Part shown: one piece after another, positions 36,290 through 44,573 of the stretch
Layout: every line of letters begins with the position of its first letter
How positions within the stretch are numbered: the first letter of the stretch is position 1
NCBI GenBank assembly: GCA_016209885.1
Contig: JACQVF010000064.1
Location: forward strand, 1 to 44,573
DNA: 44,573 nt
From: Gemmatimonadota bacterium
GTDB lineage: Bacteria; Gemmatimonadota; Gemmatimonadetes; Longimicrobiales; Gaopeijiaceae
Direction: 5' to 3'
Translations under genes and position numbers: made by a program
The notes under the pieces: generated by a model
The model's database searches: none
Seen by the model: the letters and a program-made list of their open reading frames with translations, nothing else
Told to the model about the DNA's origin: nothing

Positions 36290-37540
36290 GTGACGATGAT
36301 GACGTTCTATGAGATGGTCCAGCGGAACTTCCACCGGGCCGCCGACGTCCTGGGGATCTCCGATGATTTCCGCGTTGTCCTGCTCCGGCCGCGGCGCCAG
36401 CTCATCGTCTCCGTGCCGGTGCGCATGGACGATGGCCGCTACTGCGTCTTCGAGGGCTACCGCGTGAATCACTGCGTGGTACGCGGTCCGGCGAAGGGCG
36501 GCATCCGCTTCCACCCGTCGGTCACACTCGACGAGGTCCGGGCGCTCGCCACGCTCATGACGTGGAAATGCGCGGTGCTCGATCTCCCGTTCGGCGGTGG
36601 CAAGGGAGGCGTGGCGGTGGACACGAAGACACTCTCGACACGCGAGCTCGAGGCGCTCACCCGGCGGTACGCCACCGAGATCTCGATCCTGATCGGGCCC
36701 GATACCGACATCCCCGCCCCGGACATGTACACGGACGAGCGGGTGATGGCGTGGATCATGGACACGTACTCGGAGCACCACGGCCACCAGGTCCTGGGCG
36801 TGGTCACGGGAAAGCCGATCTCCATTGGCGGCTCCGAGGGCCGGTTGGATGCCACGGCCCGCGGCCTCGTCCTGGCGCTGGAAGCGGCCTCGCGGCGACT
36901 GCGCATCCCGCTCGTGGACGCCCGCGTAGCCGTGCAGGGTTTCGGCAACGCGGGCCGCACCGTCTCCCACATCCTCGCGAAAGAGGTGGGGGCGAAGATC
37001 GTGGCGGTGTCAGACTCGCAGGGCGGCACCTACTGCGCGAAGGGGCTCGATGTCTCGGCGGTCGAGCGGCAGAAGGACGAGGAAGGCACCGTGCTCGGCG
37101 CGGCAGGGGGTGACCGCATCACGAACGAGGATCTCCTCGGCCTCGACGTGGACATCCTGATCCCCGCGGCCATGGAACACAGCATCACGGCCGAGAACGC
37201 GGACCGGATCCGGGCCCGCGTGATCGCCGAGGCGGCCAACGGGCCCACGGACATCGAGGCGGACCCGATCCTGTCCCACAACGGCAAGATCGTCATCCCC
37301 GATATCCTGGCGTCCGCGGGTGGCGTAACCGTCTCGTACTTCGAGTGGGTGCAGAACCACCAGGGCCTGCGCTGGGAGCCGTCCGAGGTGAAGCGGAGGC
37401 TCAAGAAGAAGATGGAGGACGCGTTCACCGACGTCTACGAAGTGGCCCGCCGCAACAGCGGCGACATGAGGCTCGCCGCGTACGTCCTGGCCGTGAGCCG
37501 CGTCTCGGAGGCCTACCGCATCCGCGGGCTGTACCCGTAG
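36290..37540 (+). CDS. gdhA: Glutamate dehydrogenase
   Basis: A 416-residue Glu/Leu/Phe/Val dehydrogenase that interconverts glutamate with 2-oxoglutarate and ammonia. Conserved blocks are NHCVVRGPAKGGIRFHP and WKCAVLDLPFGGGKGG (substrate and catalytic Lys), the cofactor motif QGFGNAGRT and IPAAMEHSIT. Length and motifs favour the small hexameric GDH. A GTG at 36290 follows a run of G with AAGGGAGG; the ATG at 36296 is equally possible. It is probably monocistronic. NAD versus NADP use cannot be decided reliably. Confidence 0.92.
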   Translation: MTMMTFYEMVQRNFHRAADVLGISDDFRVVLLRPRRQLIVSVPVRMDDGRYCVFEGYRVNHCVVRGPAKGGIRFHPSVTLDEVRALATLMTWKCAVLDLPFGGGKGGVAVDTKTLSTRELEALTRRYATEISILIGPDTDIPAPDMYTDERVMAWIMDTYSEHHGHQVLGVVTGKPISIGGSEGRLDATARGLVLALEAASRRLRIPLVDARVAVQGFGNAGRTVSHILAKEVGAKIVAVSDSQGGTYCAKGLDVSAVERQKDEEGTVLGAAGGDRITNEDLLGLDVDILIPAAMEHSITAENADRIRARVIAEAANGPTDIEADPILSHNGKIVIPDILASAGGVTVSYFEWVQNHQGLRWEPSEVKRRLKKKMEDAFTDVYEVARRNSGDMRLAAYVLAVSRVSEAYRIRGLYP

Positions 37541-37761
37541 CAGGCCCCCGGGCGCCAACCTCATCACCGTGAACGCCGCGGCGAATCGAGGTTCGCGGCG
37601 CCACGACGCGCGTAGGGATCCGCGGGGCGCTGCCCGACGCCTCTGCGCGGCGGACCACCTCGGGGATCCGCCCGTTCCGGCATGCCTGCGGTCGCCGGCT
37701 TCCCGGCCCTTGTCTGCCGAAGTCATTGACGGAGTGGGGGTAGCGACGCCAGTGTAGATGG
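37541..37761. other. Intergenic between gdh and the greA leader
   Basis: GC-rich sequence. An imperfect stem (CGCCGCG-GC-GAA with TTCGCGGCG, 37574-37600) shortly after gdh may end its transcript but has no T-tract. TTGACG at 37727-37732 is a possible -35 for the greA leader with no well-spaced -10. No gene is seen. Confidence 0.35.
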
Positions 37762-37868
37762 AGAGCCTGGAGCAGGCGAGGCCGGAATGTAGCTCTTTCG
37801 CCGGGTCACCCACCTAACCGGAGACCCGGCGTTGTCCGTGTTCATCAGGCCCGCCCAAGGTGGCAGCC
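37762..37868 (+). ncRNA. Structured RNA candidate upstream of greA (possibly 6S-like)
   Basis: Three consecutive helices can form: AGAGC/GCTCT (37762-37796), a perfect 9-bp CGCCGGGTC/GACCCGGCG stem (37799-37831) with a 15-nt loop CACCCACCTAACCGGA-type, and GGC-CCGCC-CAA-GGTGG-CA-GCC (37848-37868). The region is just before greA and non-coding in all frames. The CCCACCTA loop and CGTGTTCATC linker recall 6S RNA of some phyla from memory, which I cannot verify. A greA leader is the alternative. Confidence 0.35.
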
Positions 37869-37905
37869 CACGCGCGTCCCGCGCGGTTCCGGAGGGTCGA
37901 CAAGG

Positions 37906-38400
37906 ATGATCGACGAAATCCGCGAAAAGATCGCCCAGGAGCTCGAGCGGCTCGCCCACGAGCTCAACGTGGCGATCCCGCAGGCTATCCAGCATGCCGT
38001 CGAGAACGGCGACCTGCGCGAGAGCGCCGACTACAACTCGGCGCTGGAGCGGCAGCGCTTCGTCCAGGCGCGCATTCAGCATCTGAGTCACCGCATGGCC
38101 GAACTTTCGCGGCTGACCCTAACCGAGCTCCCCCGTGACCGCGTGGGCTTCGGCTCCCGCGTCACGGTGCTCGATCTGGACAGCGGCGAGGAGGCGACGT
38201 ACACCATGGTGTCCGGCGACGACATCGACTTCGACGCCGGCCATATCTCCATCGCCTCGCCCATCGGCCGCGCGCTCCTCGACCGGGAGGTGGGCGAGGA
38301 GGTCATGGTCCAGCTTCCGCGCGCCGAGTGCCGTCTGCGGGTCCTGGGGCTCACCACGCTGCCCCAGATGGTGGGATCCGACGGGAAGAAAAAAGCCTAG
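37906..38400 (+). CDS. greA: Transcript cleavage factor GreA/GreB family
   Basis: A 164-residue transcription elongation factor that enters the RNA polymerase secondary channel and stimulates cleavage of backtracked RNA. The N-terminal coiled coil carries the acidic tip in ENGDLRESADYNSALE (equivalent of Asp41/Glu44 in E. coli GreA). The C-terminal FKBP-like domain has GSRVTVLDLDSGEEATYTMV (seen in part), SIASPIGRALL and VQLPRAECRLRVL. ATG at 37906 follows GGAGG at about 10 nt and AAGG directly before. A candidate structured leader lies upstream. Confidence 0.92.
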   Translation: MIDEIREKIAQELERLAHELNVAIPQAIQHAVENGDLRESADYNSALERQRFVQARIQHLSHRMAELSRLTLTELPRDRVGFGSRVTVLDLDSGEEATYTMVSGDDIDFDAGHISIASPIGRALLDREVGEEVMVQLPRAECRLRVLGLTTLPQMVGSDGKKKA

Positions 38401-38436
38401 CCTCGCCGCACCTCATCCGCTGCCCCGACCGGCCTC

Positions 38437-40062
38437 CTACCCCAGCGCCGCCTGGCGCGCGTCAAAGATCTCCGGAAGCGCGCGCAGTGCGTTCAGCGCG
38501 TCCGGCGGTAGGATCCCGTCCACACTGACGGCCGCCAGTGCCTCGCCGCCCGCACTGAGGCGCGCCTGGTGGTACTCCGCGATGTTGATCCCGAGGGATC
38601 CGAGCAGCGTGCCGACGCGGCCGATCACGCCGGGCACGTCGCGGTTCCGCAGCACCACGAGCGTGCCCTCGGGCACCACGTCCACGTGGTAGTCGTCGAT
38701 GCGAACGACCCGGGGGTGCCCCTCTCCCAGGAGCGCACCGCAGACGCGGGTGCTCCCGCCCTCCGTGTCCACGCGCACCTCGAGATACTCGGCGTAGTCG
38801 GAGCGGCGTGGGAGCTGAGCCCAGCCCACGCGGATGCCGCGAGCCTCCGCGAGGTAGAGGGCGTTCACGAAGTTGACCTCCTCGGCACCTACGATATCCG
38901 CGAGCAGCCCTTCGGCTGCGGACGCGGACAGCGGCCGCAGCGGCTCCGGCGCAGCACCGGCATAGCCGATCTCCACCGCGTGCACGGGTCCGCCCGCCAG
39001 GGCGCAGCCGAGGCGGCCCAGGCGTCGCGCCAGCTCCAGCAGCGGCCGCAGCCGCCGCAGCGCCTCGCCCCCGATCGCCGGCGCGTTCACCGCGCGGCTG
39101 AGGTCGCCCTCCAGCAGTGCCGCGCGCACCGCCTCCGCGATCTCGATGGCCACGCTCTCCTGCGCCTCGGCCGTGGACGCGCCCAGGTGCGGGGTGAGCA
39201 CGAGGTTGGGCGCCGCGCGCAACGGGCTGTCGGTGGCGAGCGGCTCCGTGGCGAAGACGTCGAGCGCGGCGCCCGCGATGCGGCCCGCCTCCAGCGCGCG
39301 CACGAGCGCCGGCTCGTCCACCACGCCGCCGCGCGATGTGTTGATGAGGAATGCGGTCGCCCTCATCCGGCCCAGCTCCGCCTCGCCGATCAGGCCGCGC
39401 GTCGCCTCGGTGAGCGGCACATGGAGCGAGATGAAGTCCGCCGCTGCGAGCAGATCCTCGAAGGACGCGCGCTCCACGCCCAGCGCCTCGGCGCGGTCCG
39501 CGGCGAGGTAAGGATCGTAGGCGATGACGCGCATTCCGAACGCTCGCCCTCGCCTCGCCACCTCGGTCCCGATGCGGCCCAGACCGACAAGCCCGAGCGT
39601 CTTCCCCAACAGCTCCATGCCCGCGAAACGCGAGCGCGCCCACTCCCCCTCGCGGATCGAACGATCGGCCGCCGGCACCTTGCGGGCGATCGCCAGCATG
39701 AGCGCGAAGCTCAGCTCGGCCGCCGAGACCGTGTTGCCCGCGGGCGCGTTCAGCACCGCGATCCCCCGCTCCGTGGCGGCTTTCACGTCGATGTTGTCCA
39801 CCCCCACGCCGGCGCGCCCGATGACCCGCAGACGCCTGGCCCGGCCCAGCAACTCGCGCGTCACGCGGACGGTGCTCCGCACGATGAGCGCGTCGCAGTC
39901 GTCGACCGCGCGCGCGAGCTGCTCCGCCGACGCCCGGGGCGCCATCTCCACGTGAAAACGGGGGTCCCCCAGCAGCGGGGCGAGTCCCGAGGGCGACACC
40001 GCATCGGGAACGAACACACGGAACTGCGCGTGTGCGTTCCCGGACCTCACTTCCTGGCTCAT
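38437..40062 (-). CDS. serA: D-3-phosphoglycerate dehydrogenase
   Basis: A 541-residue type I PGDH, the first enzyme of serine biosynthesis (3-phosphoglycerate to 3-phosphohydroxypyruvate). The nucleotide-binding site is GLVGLGRIGTEVA; the catalytic Arg/Glu/His blocks are INTSRGGVVDE, ALDVFATEP and TPHLGAST. A C-terminal intervening domain and an ACT domain (VVLRNRDVPGVIGRVGTLLG) follow, the usual place for serine feedback control. The ATG overlaps the aminotransferase stop by 4 nt. Length and order match the long bacterial form. Confidence 0.95.
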   Translation of the reverse strand: MSQEVRSGNAHAQFRVFVPDAVSPSGLAPLLGDPRFHVEMAPRASAEQLARAVDDCDALIVRSTVRVTRELLGRARRLRVIGRAGVGVDNIDVKAATERGIAVLNAPAGNTVSAAELSFALMLAIARKVPAADRSIREGEWARSRFAGMELLGKTLGLVGLGRIGTEVARRGRAFGMRVIAYDPYLAADRAEALGVERASFEDLLAAADFISLHVPLTEATRGLIGEAELGRMRATAFLINTSRGGVVDEPALVRALEAGRIAGAALDVFATEPLATDSPLRAAPNLVLTPHLGASTAEAQESVAIEIAEAVRAALLEGDLSRAVNAPAIGGEALRRLRPLLELARRLGRLGCALAGGPVHAVEIGYAGAAPEPLRPLSASAAEGLLADIVGAEEVNFVNALYLAEARGIRVGWAQLPRRSDYAEYLEVRVDTEGGSTRVCGALLGEGHPRVVRIDDYHVDVVPEGTLVVLRNRDVPGVIGRVGTLLGSLGINIAEYHQARLSAGGEALAAVSVDGILPPDALNALRALPEIFDARQAALG

Positions 40063-41225
40063 CGTCCCACCAGCTCCTCCTGGAGCGCCTCCAGCAGAAG
40101 CTCCAGGCTCTCCGGGGTATGGTCACCCATGTGACCGATGCGAAACGTCTCGTTCTTCAGCTTGCCGTAGCCCGCGCCGATCACGAAGCCCCGCGCCCTC
40201 ATTCGCTGGACCAATGCAGGCCCAGTGATCGCCTCCGGCAGCCGGATGCAGGTGACGGTCGGCGATCGGTACGGCGGGGCCGCCAGGATCGATATGGGGA
40301 TGCCGCGCCCGTCCCGCATCCAGTCCACCCAGTTCCAGACCAGCACCGCCATCTGGCGATGGCGCTCCCACCGTTGCGTGAGCCCTTCCTCGTGGATCGC
40401 GCGAAGCTGGGCACGCAACGCGTACAGGAGCGAGATCGCAGGAGTATTGGGCAGCTCCTGGCGGTCCAGCGACCGCTGCTGCTCCAGGAGGTCGAAGTAG
40501 ATCCCGCGGTGGGAGAGCTCGGCCGCCCGCTCCATGAGCCGCGCCGATGCCACGGCCAGCGCCAGGCCGGGCGGCAGCGCGAACGCCTTCTGCGAGCCGG
40601 TGAGCACGAAATCGAGCGCCCACTGATCCGTGTGCACGGGTGCGCCGCACAACCCGGACACGCTGTCCACCAGGAGCAGCGTGCCCTCGAACCCGTGGAC
40701 GACCCACGACAGCTCGGCGATGGGATTCAGCACGCCCGTGGACGTCTCGGAGTGAACGACGGTGACCGCATCGTGCCGGCCCTCGCTCAGGGCGTGCTCG
40801 ACCTGCACGGGATCGTGTGCGTGGCCCCACGGAACCTCGAGCGCGTCGGCCTCGACGCCGCACGCCAGGGCGATCTGATGAAACCGCTGGCTGAACGCGC
40901 CGTTCACCAGGCACAGCACCCGGCGGCGCACGCCGTTGCGGATCGCTGCCTCCATGAATCCCGTGGCCGAACACGTGCCGATGAAGACGGGCCGCTCCGT
41001 GCGAAAGACGCGCTGCAGTCCGAGCTGGAGCTCCGCCACCAGCGCGTGCATGTCCCCACCTCGATGCCCGATCATCGCCTGCGCCTGGGCCTCCAACACC
41101 TCGGAGCGCACCTCCGTGGGCCCGGGGAGGAAGAATCGCCCGAAGCCGCCGGTGGCGTCCCGTTCGTCTACGTTGCGCATTATCTCCGCCTCTCCAGGTG
41201 CCGGGTGCCCGGCGTGGTGACTCAT
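40059..41225 (-). CDS. Class V aminotransferase, probable phosphoserine aminotransferase
   Basis: A 388-residue PLP enzyme. FLPGPTEVRSEVLEA opens the fold, the PLP-binding Lys is in VLTGSQKAFALPPG, and KNETFRIGHMGDH closes it. The family includes serine-glyoxylate and alanine-glyoxylate transaminases and the archaeal-type phosphoserine aminotransferase. It directly precedes serA with an ATGA overlap, so it most likely makes phosphoserine in place of classical SerC. ATG at 41225 overlaps the dCMP deaminase stop by 4 nt; ATG at 41180 with GGAG is the alternative. Confidence 0.88.
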   Translation of the reverse strand: MSHHAGHPAPGEAEIMRNVDERDATGGFGRFFLPGPTEVRSEVLEAQAQAMIGHRGGDMHALVAELQLGLQRVFRTERPVFIGTCSATGFMEAAIRNGVRRRVLCLVNGAFSQRFHQIALACGVEADALEVPWGHAHDPVQVEHALSEGRHDAVTVVHSETSTGVLNPIAELSWVVHGFEGTLLLVDSVSGLCGAPVHTDQWALDFVLTGSQKAFALPPGLALAVASARLMERAAELSHRGIYFDLLEQQRSLDRQELPNTPAISLLYALRAQLRAIHEEGLTQRWERHRQMAVLVWNWVDWMRDGRGIPISILAAPPYRSPTVTCIRLPEAITGPALVQRMRARGFVIGAGYGKLKNETFRIGHMGDHTPESLELLLEALQEELVGR

Positions 41226-41734
41226 CGCCACGCCTGGGCCCAGCGAGTGTAGTGGATCGTTTTCACGCCCCCGGCGCCGAGGATCTCGAGGCCGCTCGGG
41301 TCACGGTAGCCCTCGCGATAGTAGAGGTACGTCACGTTCGCCTGGATCATGAGCTTCGCACACATCACGCACGGGCTCGCCGTCACGAAGACGACCTTGT
41401 CCCGCAGGTGACCCGGAGCCTTCACGAGCGCATTCATCTCCGAGTGGATGCAGCCGCAGGCACCGGGGACCGGGCTGTCGCAGCGGTTCGGAAAGCCGCG
41501 CGCGTTCCCGTTGTAGCCGATGGCTACCACGTTCTCGAGCCGTCCATCCGTGATGACCGTGCCGACCTGGAGGCGGGCGCACGTGCTCCGCTTCGCCAGC
41601 TCCTCGGCCATGCGCATGTAGACCTCGTAGAGCGGCGGGCGTTCGACCACGTAGGCCGCGGCCTCACTGTCCGGCAGCTCCAGCCGGTTGAGCGGGTGCT
41701 TGTTCTCCAGCACCAGGTCCTTGTGAATCAGCAC
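41222..41734 (-). CDS. dCMP deaminase family (ComEB-like)
   Basis: A 170-residue zinc deaminase. Ligand motifs are CGCIHSEMNAL (His-x-Glu) and SPCVMCAK (PCxxC), with CARLQVGTVI and YNGNARGFPNRC typical of deoxycytidylate deaminase, which makes dUMP for thymidylate synthesis. The ~30 N-terminal residues (to PPLYEVYMRMAEEL) are partly variable. GTG at 41734 is the first start; a later one is possible. It leads a three-gene operon with the aminotransferase and serA, each overlapping by 4 nt. The family also includes riboflavin and other deaminases, but the motifs fit dCMP. Confidence 0.9.
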   Translation of the reverse strand: MLIHKDLVLENKHPLNRLELPDSEAAAYVVERPPLYEVYMRMAEELAKRSTCARLQVGTVITDGRLENVVAIGYNGNARGFPNRCDSPVPGACGCIHSEMNALVKAPGHLRDKVVFVTASPCVMCAKLMIQANVTYLYYREGYRDPSGLEILGAGGVKTIHYTRWAQAWR

Positions 41735-42097
41735 GGGCGACCCCCGGGCGGATCCTGCTTCGCGAGTCTGCGTTTGTCTGGTGGGGGATTAGAGCGCGAG
41801 CCGGCGGCCCCTTCCCGCCGTCGGCACGGGCCGGGCAGAACGAGCACGGGTCCGCCGGTGGCAGGAACGCCCGCTCCCACCAGTGCCCAGCAATCACGGT
41901 CCGCTCTGCCGTCCGCACGTGACGGCGCAATGCGCCGCGCCCCGCGGTCCGCGGGGACGGCGAATCGGATTCGAGGATCTCGGGCTTGCGCTCGAAATCG
42001 CAAGAGATCGAATAGCGCCCGTCGGCCCGCTGAGTCCGCGCGCACAGAGGCTCAGGCCGGACAGCGCCGCGGTGCGCTCGGCGTCTGCGTTCCCCAT
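41735..42097 (-). pseudogene. Possible frameshifted small gene upstream of the dCMP deaminase
   Basis: ATG at 42097 has GGGGAG 7 nt upstream and reads MGNADAERTAALSGLSLCAR in one frame. The next frame then continues with coding-like codon use (RADGRYSISCDFERKPEIL, RTVIAGHWWERAFLPP, DPCSFCPA). A frameshift near 42040 would join them. No family is recognised. It may be decayed, or the open frames may be chance. The rest of the gap to 42239 shows only GC-rich tandem GCCGCCGGCT copies near 42196. Confidence 0.22.
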
Positions 42098-42239
42098 GTC
42101 CTGCTCCCCAGAAGGCCGGGGGAGCGCGCAAGATATGCGGGCCCGGGCGCGCCAACAAGACGACCCGTGGCGCCCGCAGCGCCCCGTGGCGCCTGCCGCC
42201 GCCGGCTGCCGCCGGCTGCGCGCGGGGCACGGACCCGCG

Positions 42240-42269
42240 TTGACGGGCCGGCTGCGCGGCGAATAGGTT
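42240..42269 (+). promoter_or_regulatory. Sigma70-type promoter for the alpha-mannosidase
   Basis: TTGACG (42240-42245) and TAGGTT (42264-42269) are 18 nt apart, placing the start near 42276, about 26 nt before the ATG at 42302. Confidence 0.4.
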
Positions 42270-42301
42270 TGCGCGCGCCCTTCTGACCCTCGTCTGCGAG
42301 C

Positions 42302-44573
42302 ATGGTGACGCTCACCCTGGCGGTCGCCGCGGCGATCCACGCGCTCCACCCTCAGGAGCCCCTCGAGGCCGGCTTCCGCGAGTGGCTCGTGGCCGGACCC
42401 GTCCCCGCGATCTCGGACTCCGCCCGGGTGACCCGCGACTACCTGGGCGGGCGGGAGAGCCGCCTCGCACCGACGCACGGTGCCTCGGACGGCGGACTCC
42501 CGTGGAGGGTGGCGGTCGCCGACGACGACGGCCATCTGAACTTTGGCCGTGTCTTCGGCCGCAACGTCGACCAGGCGGTGGCGTATGCGGCGCAGTACCT
42601 CTTCGTGCCCGAGGATCGCACCTACCGGCTTCGCCTCCGCAGCGACGACGACCTGGTCATCCATCTCAACGGCCGGCGCATCTGGGTGAACGAAATCGCG
42701 CGATCGCTCGTCGCCGAGGAGGACTCCGTCGTCGTCCGCCTGGCCGGCGGCTGGAATCTCCTCCTGCTCAAGGTAATCAACCAGCACGGCGGCTTCGGGA
42801 CATGGGCGCGCCTCGACGCGTTCCCCGGCGGCGGTCCCGTCCGCGAGCTCCTCACCTCCGCGATACGGCCGCGCGAGTTCGAGATGCGGCAGCCAGCGCC
42901 CGTGGCGGTGGTGGAGGCCGTCGAGCTCGGCGCGCGGCTGCGCATCGCATGGCAGGCGCTGCAGGGTCTGGTGACCGTACGGGTGCGACCCTGGGGCCAG
43001 GGCCTCCCTGAACGCATGTGGATCGGGCTTCAAGGAGCTACGGACGGCAGCGGCGACGAGAGCAGCATCGCCGGTGGCGCCACGCAGGGTACGACGGCCG
43101 CCGTGGAGCGCGATTTCGCCGTACCCCCGGGGGGAGCGGCCGAGCTCCACGTCTGGATTCCCTTCTCGCGGCTCTCCGCCATAGCCCGCGGAGGTCGCCC
43201 GCTGACCGGCGTGGCGACGCTCGGCGGGGATCCGCGGACCACGGCCGAACGCGACGCCGGGGCCGAGGCGGTGCACGAGCCCGGGCACCGCCCGCACGGC
43301 GAACCACCCGCCCACGAAGAACGCGGTGCGACGCGCCTCGACCGGCTCCTCGACCCCGGGGAGCTCCTGGCCCGTCTCAGCCGCCCCATCGACCTCGCCC
43401 ACGTCCGCTATCTTCCGCACGATGCGCCCCCGCGGGCGCTGGCCGATACCCAGGACCGCCACTGGCTTCGCTCGCCCCCCGCGGACGCCGCCGGCGTCGC
43501 CGCCCTGGGCGTGCGGTTCCCGATCCCGGCCGAGCTGGACGCCCTGAGCCTCGAGCTGCACATCACGCACCCGGATGGCGCGCGGATCGTGGTGAACGGA
43601 ATGGAGGTCCAGCCGAAAGCCGCCAGAGCGGCCCTGTGCTCGCCCTGTGCCCGGGGCGACACCATCGCCGCGGCGATCGCTCTTCCCCGGCCAACCGAGA
43701 CCGCCTCGCACACCCCGCCGCTCGCCGACACGGCGCCGACCACCCTCCGGCCACCGACCCTCCGCGTCCGCGAGTACGGCTACGCCGAGGTCGCCGCCGC
43801 CCTCGCGTGGTGGCGCCGCATGGGCGGCCCGGACATGGCAATCTCGGACGCCGACAAGAGCATCCTCCTCGCGTCCGTCGAGTCGCCCGGCAAGCATACC
43901 TACTTCCGTATCCTGCGCCACTACAGGACGCTGTATTCCGCGGACGCCGCGCGGATCCGGCGCGACACCCTCCATCTGGTGGGAAACTCTCACATCGATG
44001 CGGCCTGGCTCTGGCGCTGGACGGAGGCCGTGGAGGTGGTGCGCGACACCTGGAGGAGCGCGCTCAGGATCGCCCACCGTTTTCCCGGCTTCGTCTACGC
44101 TCAGGGCTCGGCCCAGTACTACGCGTGGATGGAGGAGCGCGATCCGGAGCTCTTTGCCGGGGTGCGCGCAGCCGTGGATGCAGGGGAGTGGGTGCCCGTG
44201 GGAGGCTGGTGGGTCGAGCCCGATCAGAACCTGCCGTCGGGCGAGTCACTGGTGCGGCAGGGGTTATATGGCCAGCGGTACTTCCGGTCGCGTTTCGGAC
44301 GCTACGCGCGCGTGGCCTGGACGCCCGACAGCTTCGGGTACGCCTGGACGCTCCCGCAGATCCTGCGAGGCCAGGGCTTCGAGTTCTTCGTGACGCAGAA
44401 GCTCCGCTGGAACGACTCCACGGCGTTCCCCATCGATGTCTTTCGCTGGGAGGCGCCGGATGGCACCTCCGTCCTCGCGTACATTCCCTACCGCTACAAC
44501 GACAACCTGGAGCCTGAGCGGCTGGCGCGGGAGCTCGGGGAGTACAAGCAGAAGACCGGCGGGCTGAGCCACC
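42302..44573 (+). CDS. GH38 alpha-mannosidase, 3' end beyond window
   Basis: The 757 codons in the window start with a signal-like MVTLTLAVAAAIHALHP, then a ~180-residue beta-sandwich-like domain (RTYRLRLRSDDDLVIHLNGRRIW, like PA14 or discoidin modules). A long linker with low complexity follows, then the GH38 catalytic domain from ~557. The zinc motif is GNSHIDAAWLWRW (His564, Asp566) and the nucleophile Asp676 is in TPDSFGYAW. It cleaves alpha-mannosides, probably outside the cytoplasm. The frame has no stop to 44573. A ribosome binding site is not evident at 42302. Confidence 0.88.
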   Translation, partial: MVTLTLAVAAAIHALHPQEPLEAGFREWLVAGPVPAISDSARVTRDYLGGRESRLAPTHGASDGGLPWRVAVADDDGHLNFGRVFGRNVDQAVAYAAQYLFVPEDRTYRLRLRSDDDLVIHLNGRRIWVNEIARSLVAEEDSVVVRLAGGWNLLLLKVINQHGGFGTWARLDAFPGGGPVRELLTSAIRPREFEMRQPAPVAVVEAVELGARLRIAWQALQGLVTVRVRPWGQGLPERMWIGLQGATDGSGDESSIAGGATQGTTAAVERDFAVPPGGAAELHVWIPFSRLSAIARGGRPLTGVATLGGDPRTTAERDAGAEAVHEPGHRPHGEPPAHEERGATRLDRLLDPGELLARLSRPIDLAHVRYLPHDAPPRALADTQDRHWLRSPPADAAGVAALGVRFPIPAELDALSLELHITHPDGARIVVNGMEVQPKAARAALCSPCARGDTIAAAIALPRPTETASHTPPLADTAPTTLRPPTLRVREYGYAEVAAALAWWRRMGGPDMAISDADKSILLASVESPGKHTYFRILRHYRTLYSADAARIRRDTLHLVGNSHIDAAWLWRWTEAVEVVRDTWRSALRIAHRFPGFVYAQGSAQYYAWMEERDPELFAGVRAAVDAGEWVPVGGWWVEPDQNLPSGESLVRQGLYGQRYFRSRFGRYARVAWTPDSFGYAWTLPQILRGQGFEFFVTQKLRWNDSTAFPIDVFRWEAPDGTSVLAYIPYRYNDNLEPERLARELGEYKQKTGGLSH

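Noticed and set aside
42302..44517. Separate plus-strand ORFs within 42.4-44.5 kb in other frames
   Set aside because: They are arginine/proline-rich shadows; the frame from 42302 carries the signal peptide, the sandwich domain and the GH38 motifs without interruption.

Overview
The window is a GC-rich stretch (roughly 70% G+C by eye) of a diderm bacterial chromosome. A GWxTD-domain protein, a PorX-type response regulator with a PglZ domain, a large sortilin/BNR-repeat secreted protein, a secreted DmpA-type P1 peptidase and LPS genes together fit Gemmatimonadota or a close FCB-group relative best. This is inference from gene content; there is no rRNA or other marker in the window. No tRNA, rRNA, CRISPR array or prophage was seen.

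Layout. 1-6190 (all minus): the start of an exported protein, a zinc-ribbon/TPR gene pair, a small zinc-finger protein, a Tat-exported glycosylasparaginase-type hydrolase, an HD-GYP response regulator and a small unknown. 6216-11962 (plus): a lone hydantoinase B, then an LPS-core operon (GT9 heptosyltransferase, WaaE-like GT2, Kdo kinase, second GT9). 11933-12660 (minus): a scar with a truncated VapC, an intact VapB, a palindromic operator and a short homocysteine-methyltransferase-like remnant. 12719-18290: a lipoprotein metallopeptidase (minus) diverging from the sortilin-like protein (plus).

18347-30547 is a long minus-strand run. It reads GWxTD/TPR protein, an 8-bp tandem repeat, a small ORF, a TonB-type protein and the PorX-like regulator, followed by an envelope operon: msbA, lpxL-type acyltransferase, DPM1-like GT2, DUF3108 protein, an unrecognised GGHVIKTG-motif protein, an ICMT-like methyltransferase and a GT4. 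Several of these genes overlap by 4 nt. The operon appears to build, flip and modify lipid A/LPS.

30780-34561: a 5'-truncated M1 aminopeptidase beside haem genes (coproheme decarboxylase, an SDR lacking the usual Tyr/Lys, and ctaB). ctaB ends exactly in a 164-bp TA-flanked inverted-repeat element. 34733-38400: DmpA-type peptidase, glutamate dehydrogenase, a structured RNA candidate and greA. 38437-41734 (minus): dCMP deaminase, class V aminotransferase and serA, overlapping by 4 nt, which implies co-expression of serine synthesis with dCMP deamination. 42302-end (plus): a GH38 alpha-mannosidase running off the window.

No clearly new multi-gene system is evident. The best leads are the PorX-like regulator in its TonB/GWxTD/LPS context, the unrecognised GGHVIKTG protein in the lipid A operon, the mobile element inside a stop codon, the 8-bp repeat at a gene junction, and the structured RNA before greA.
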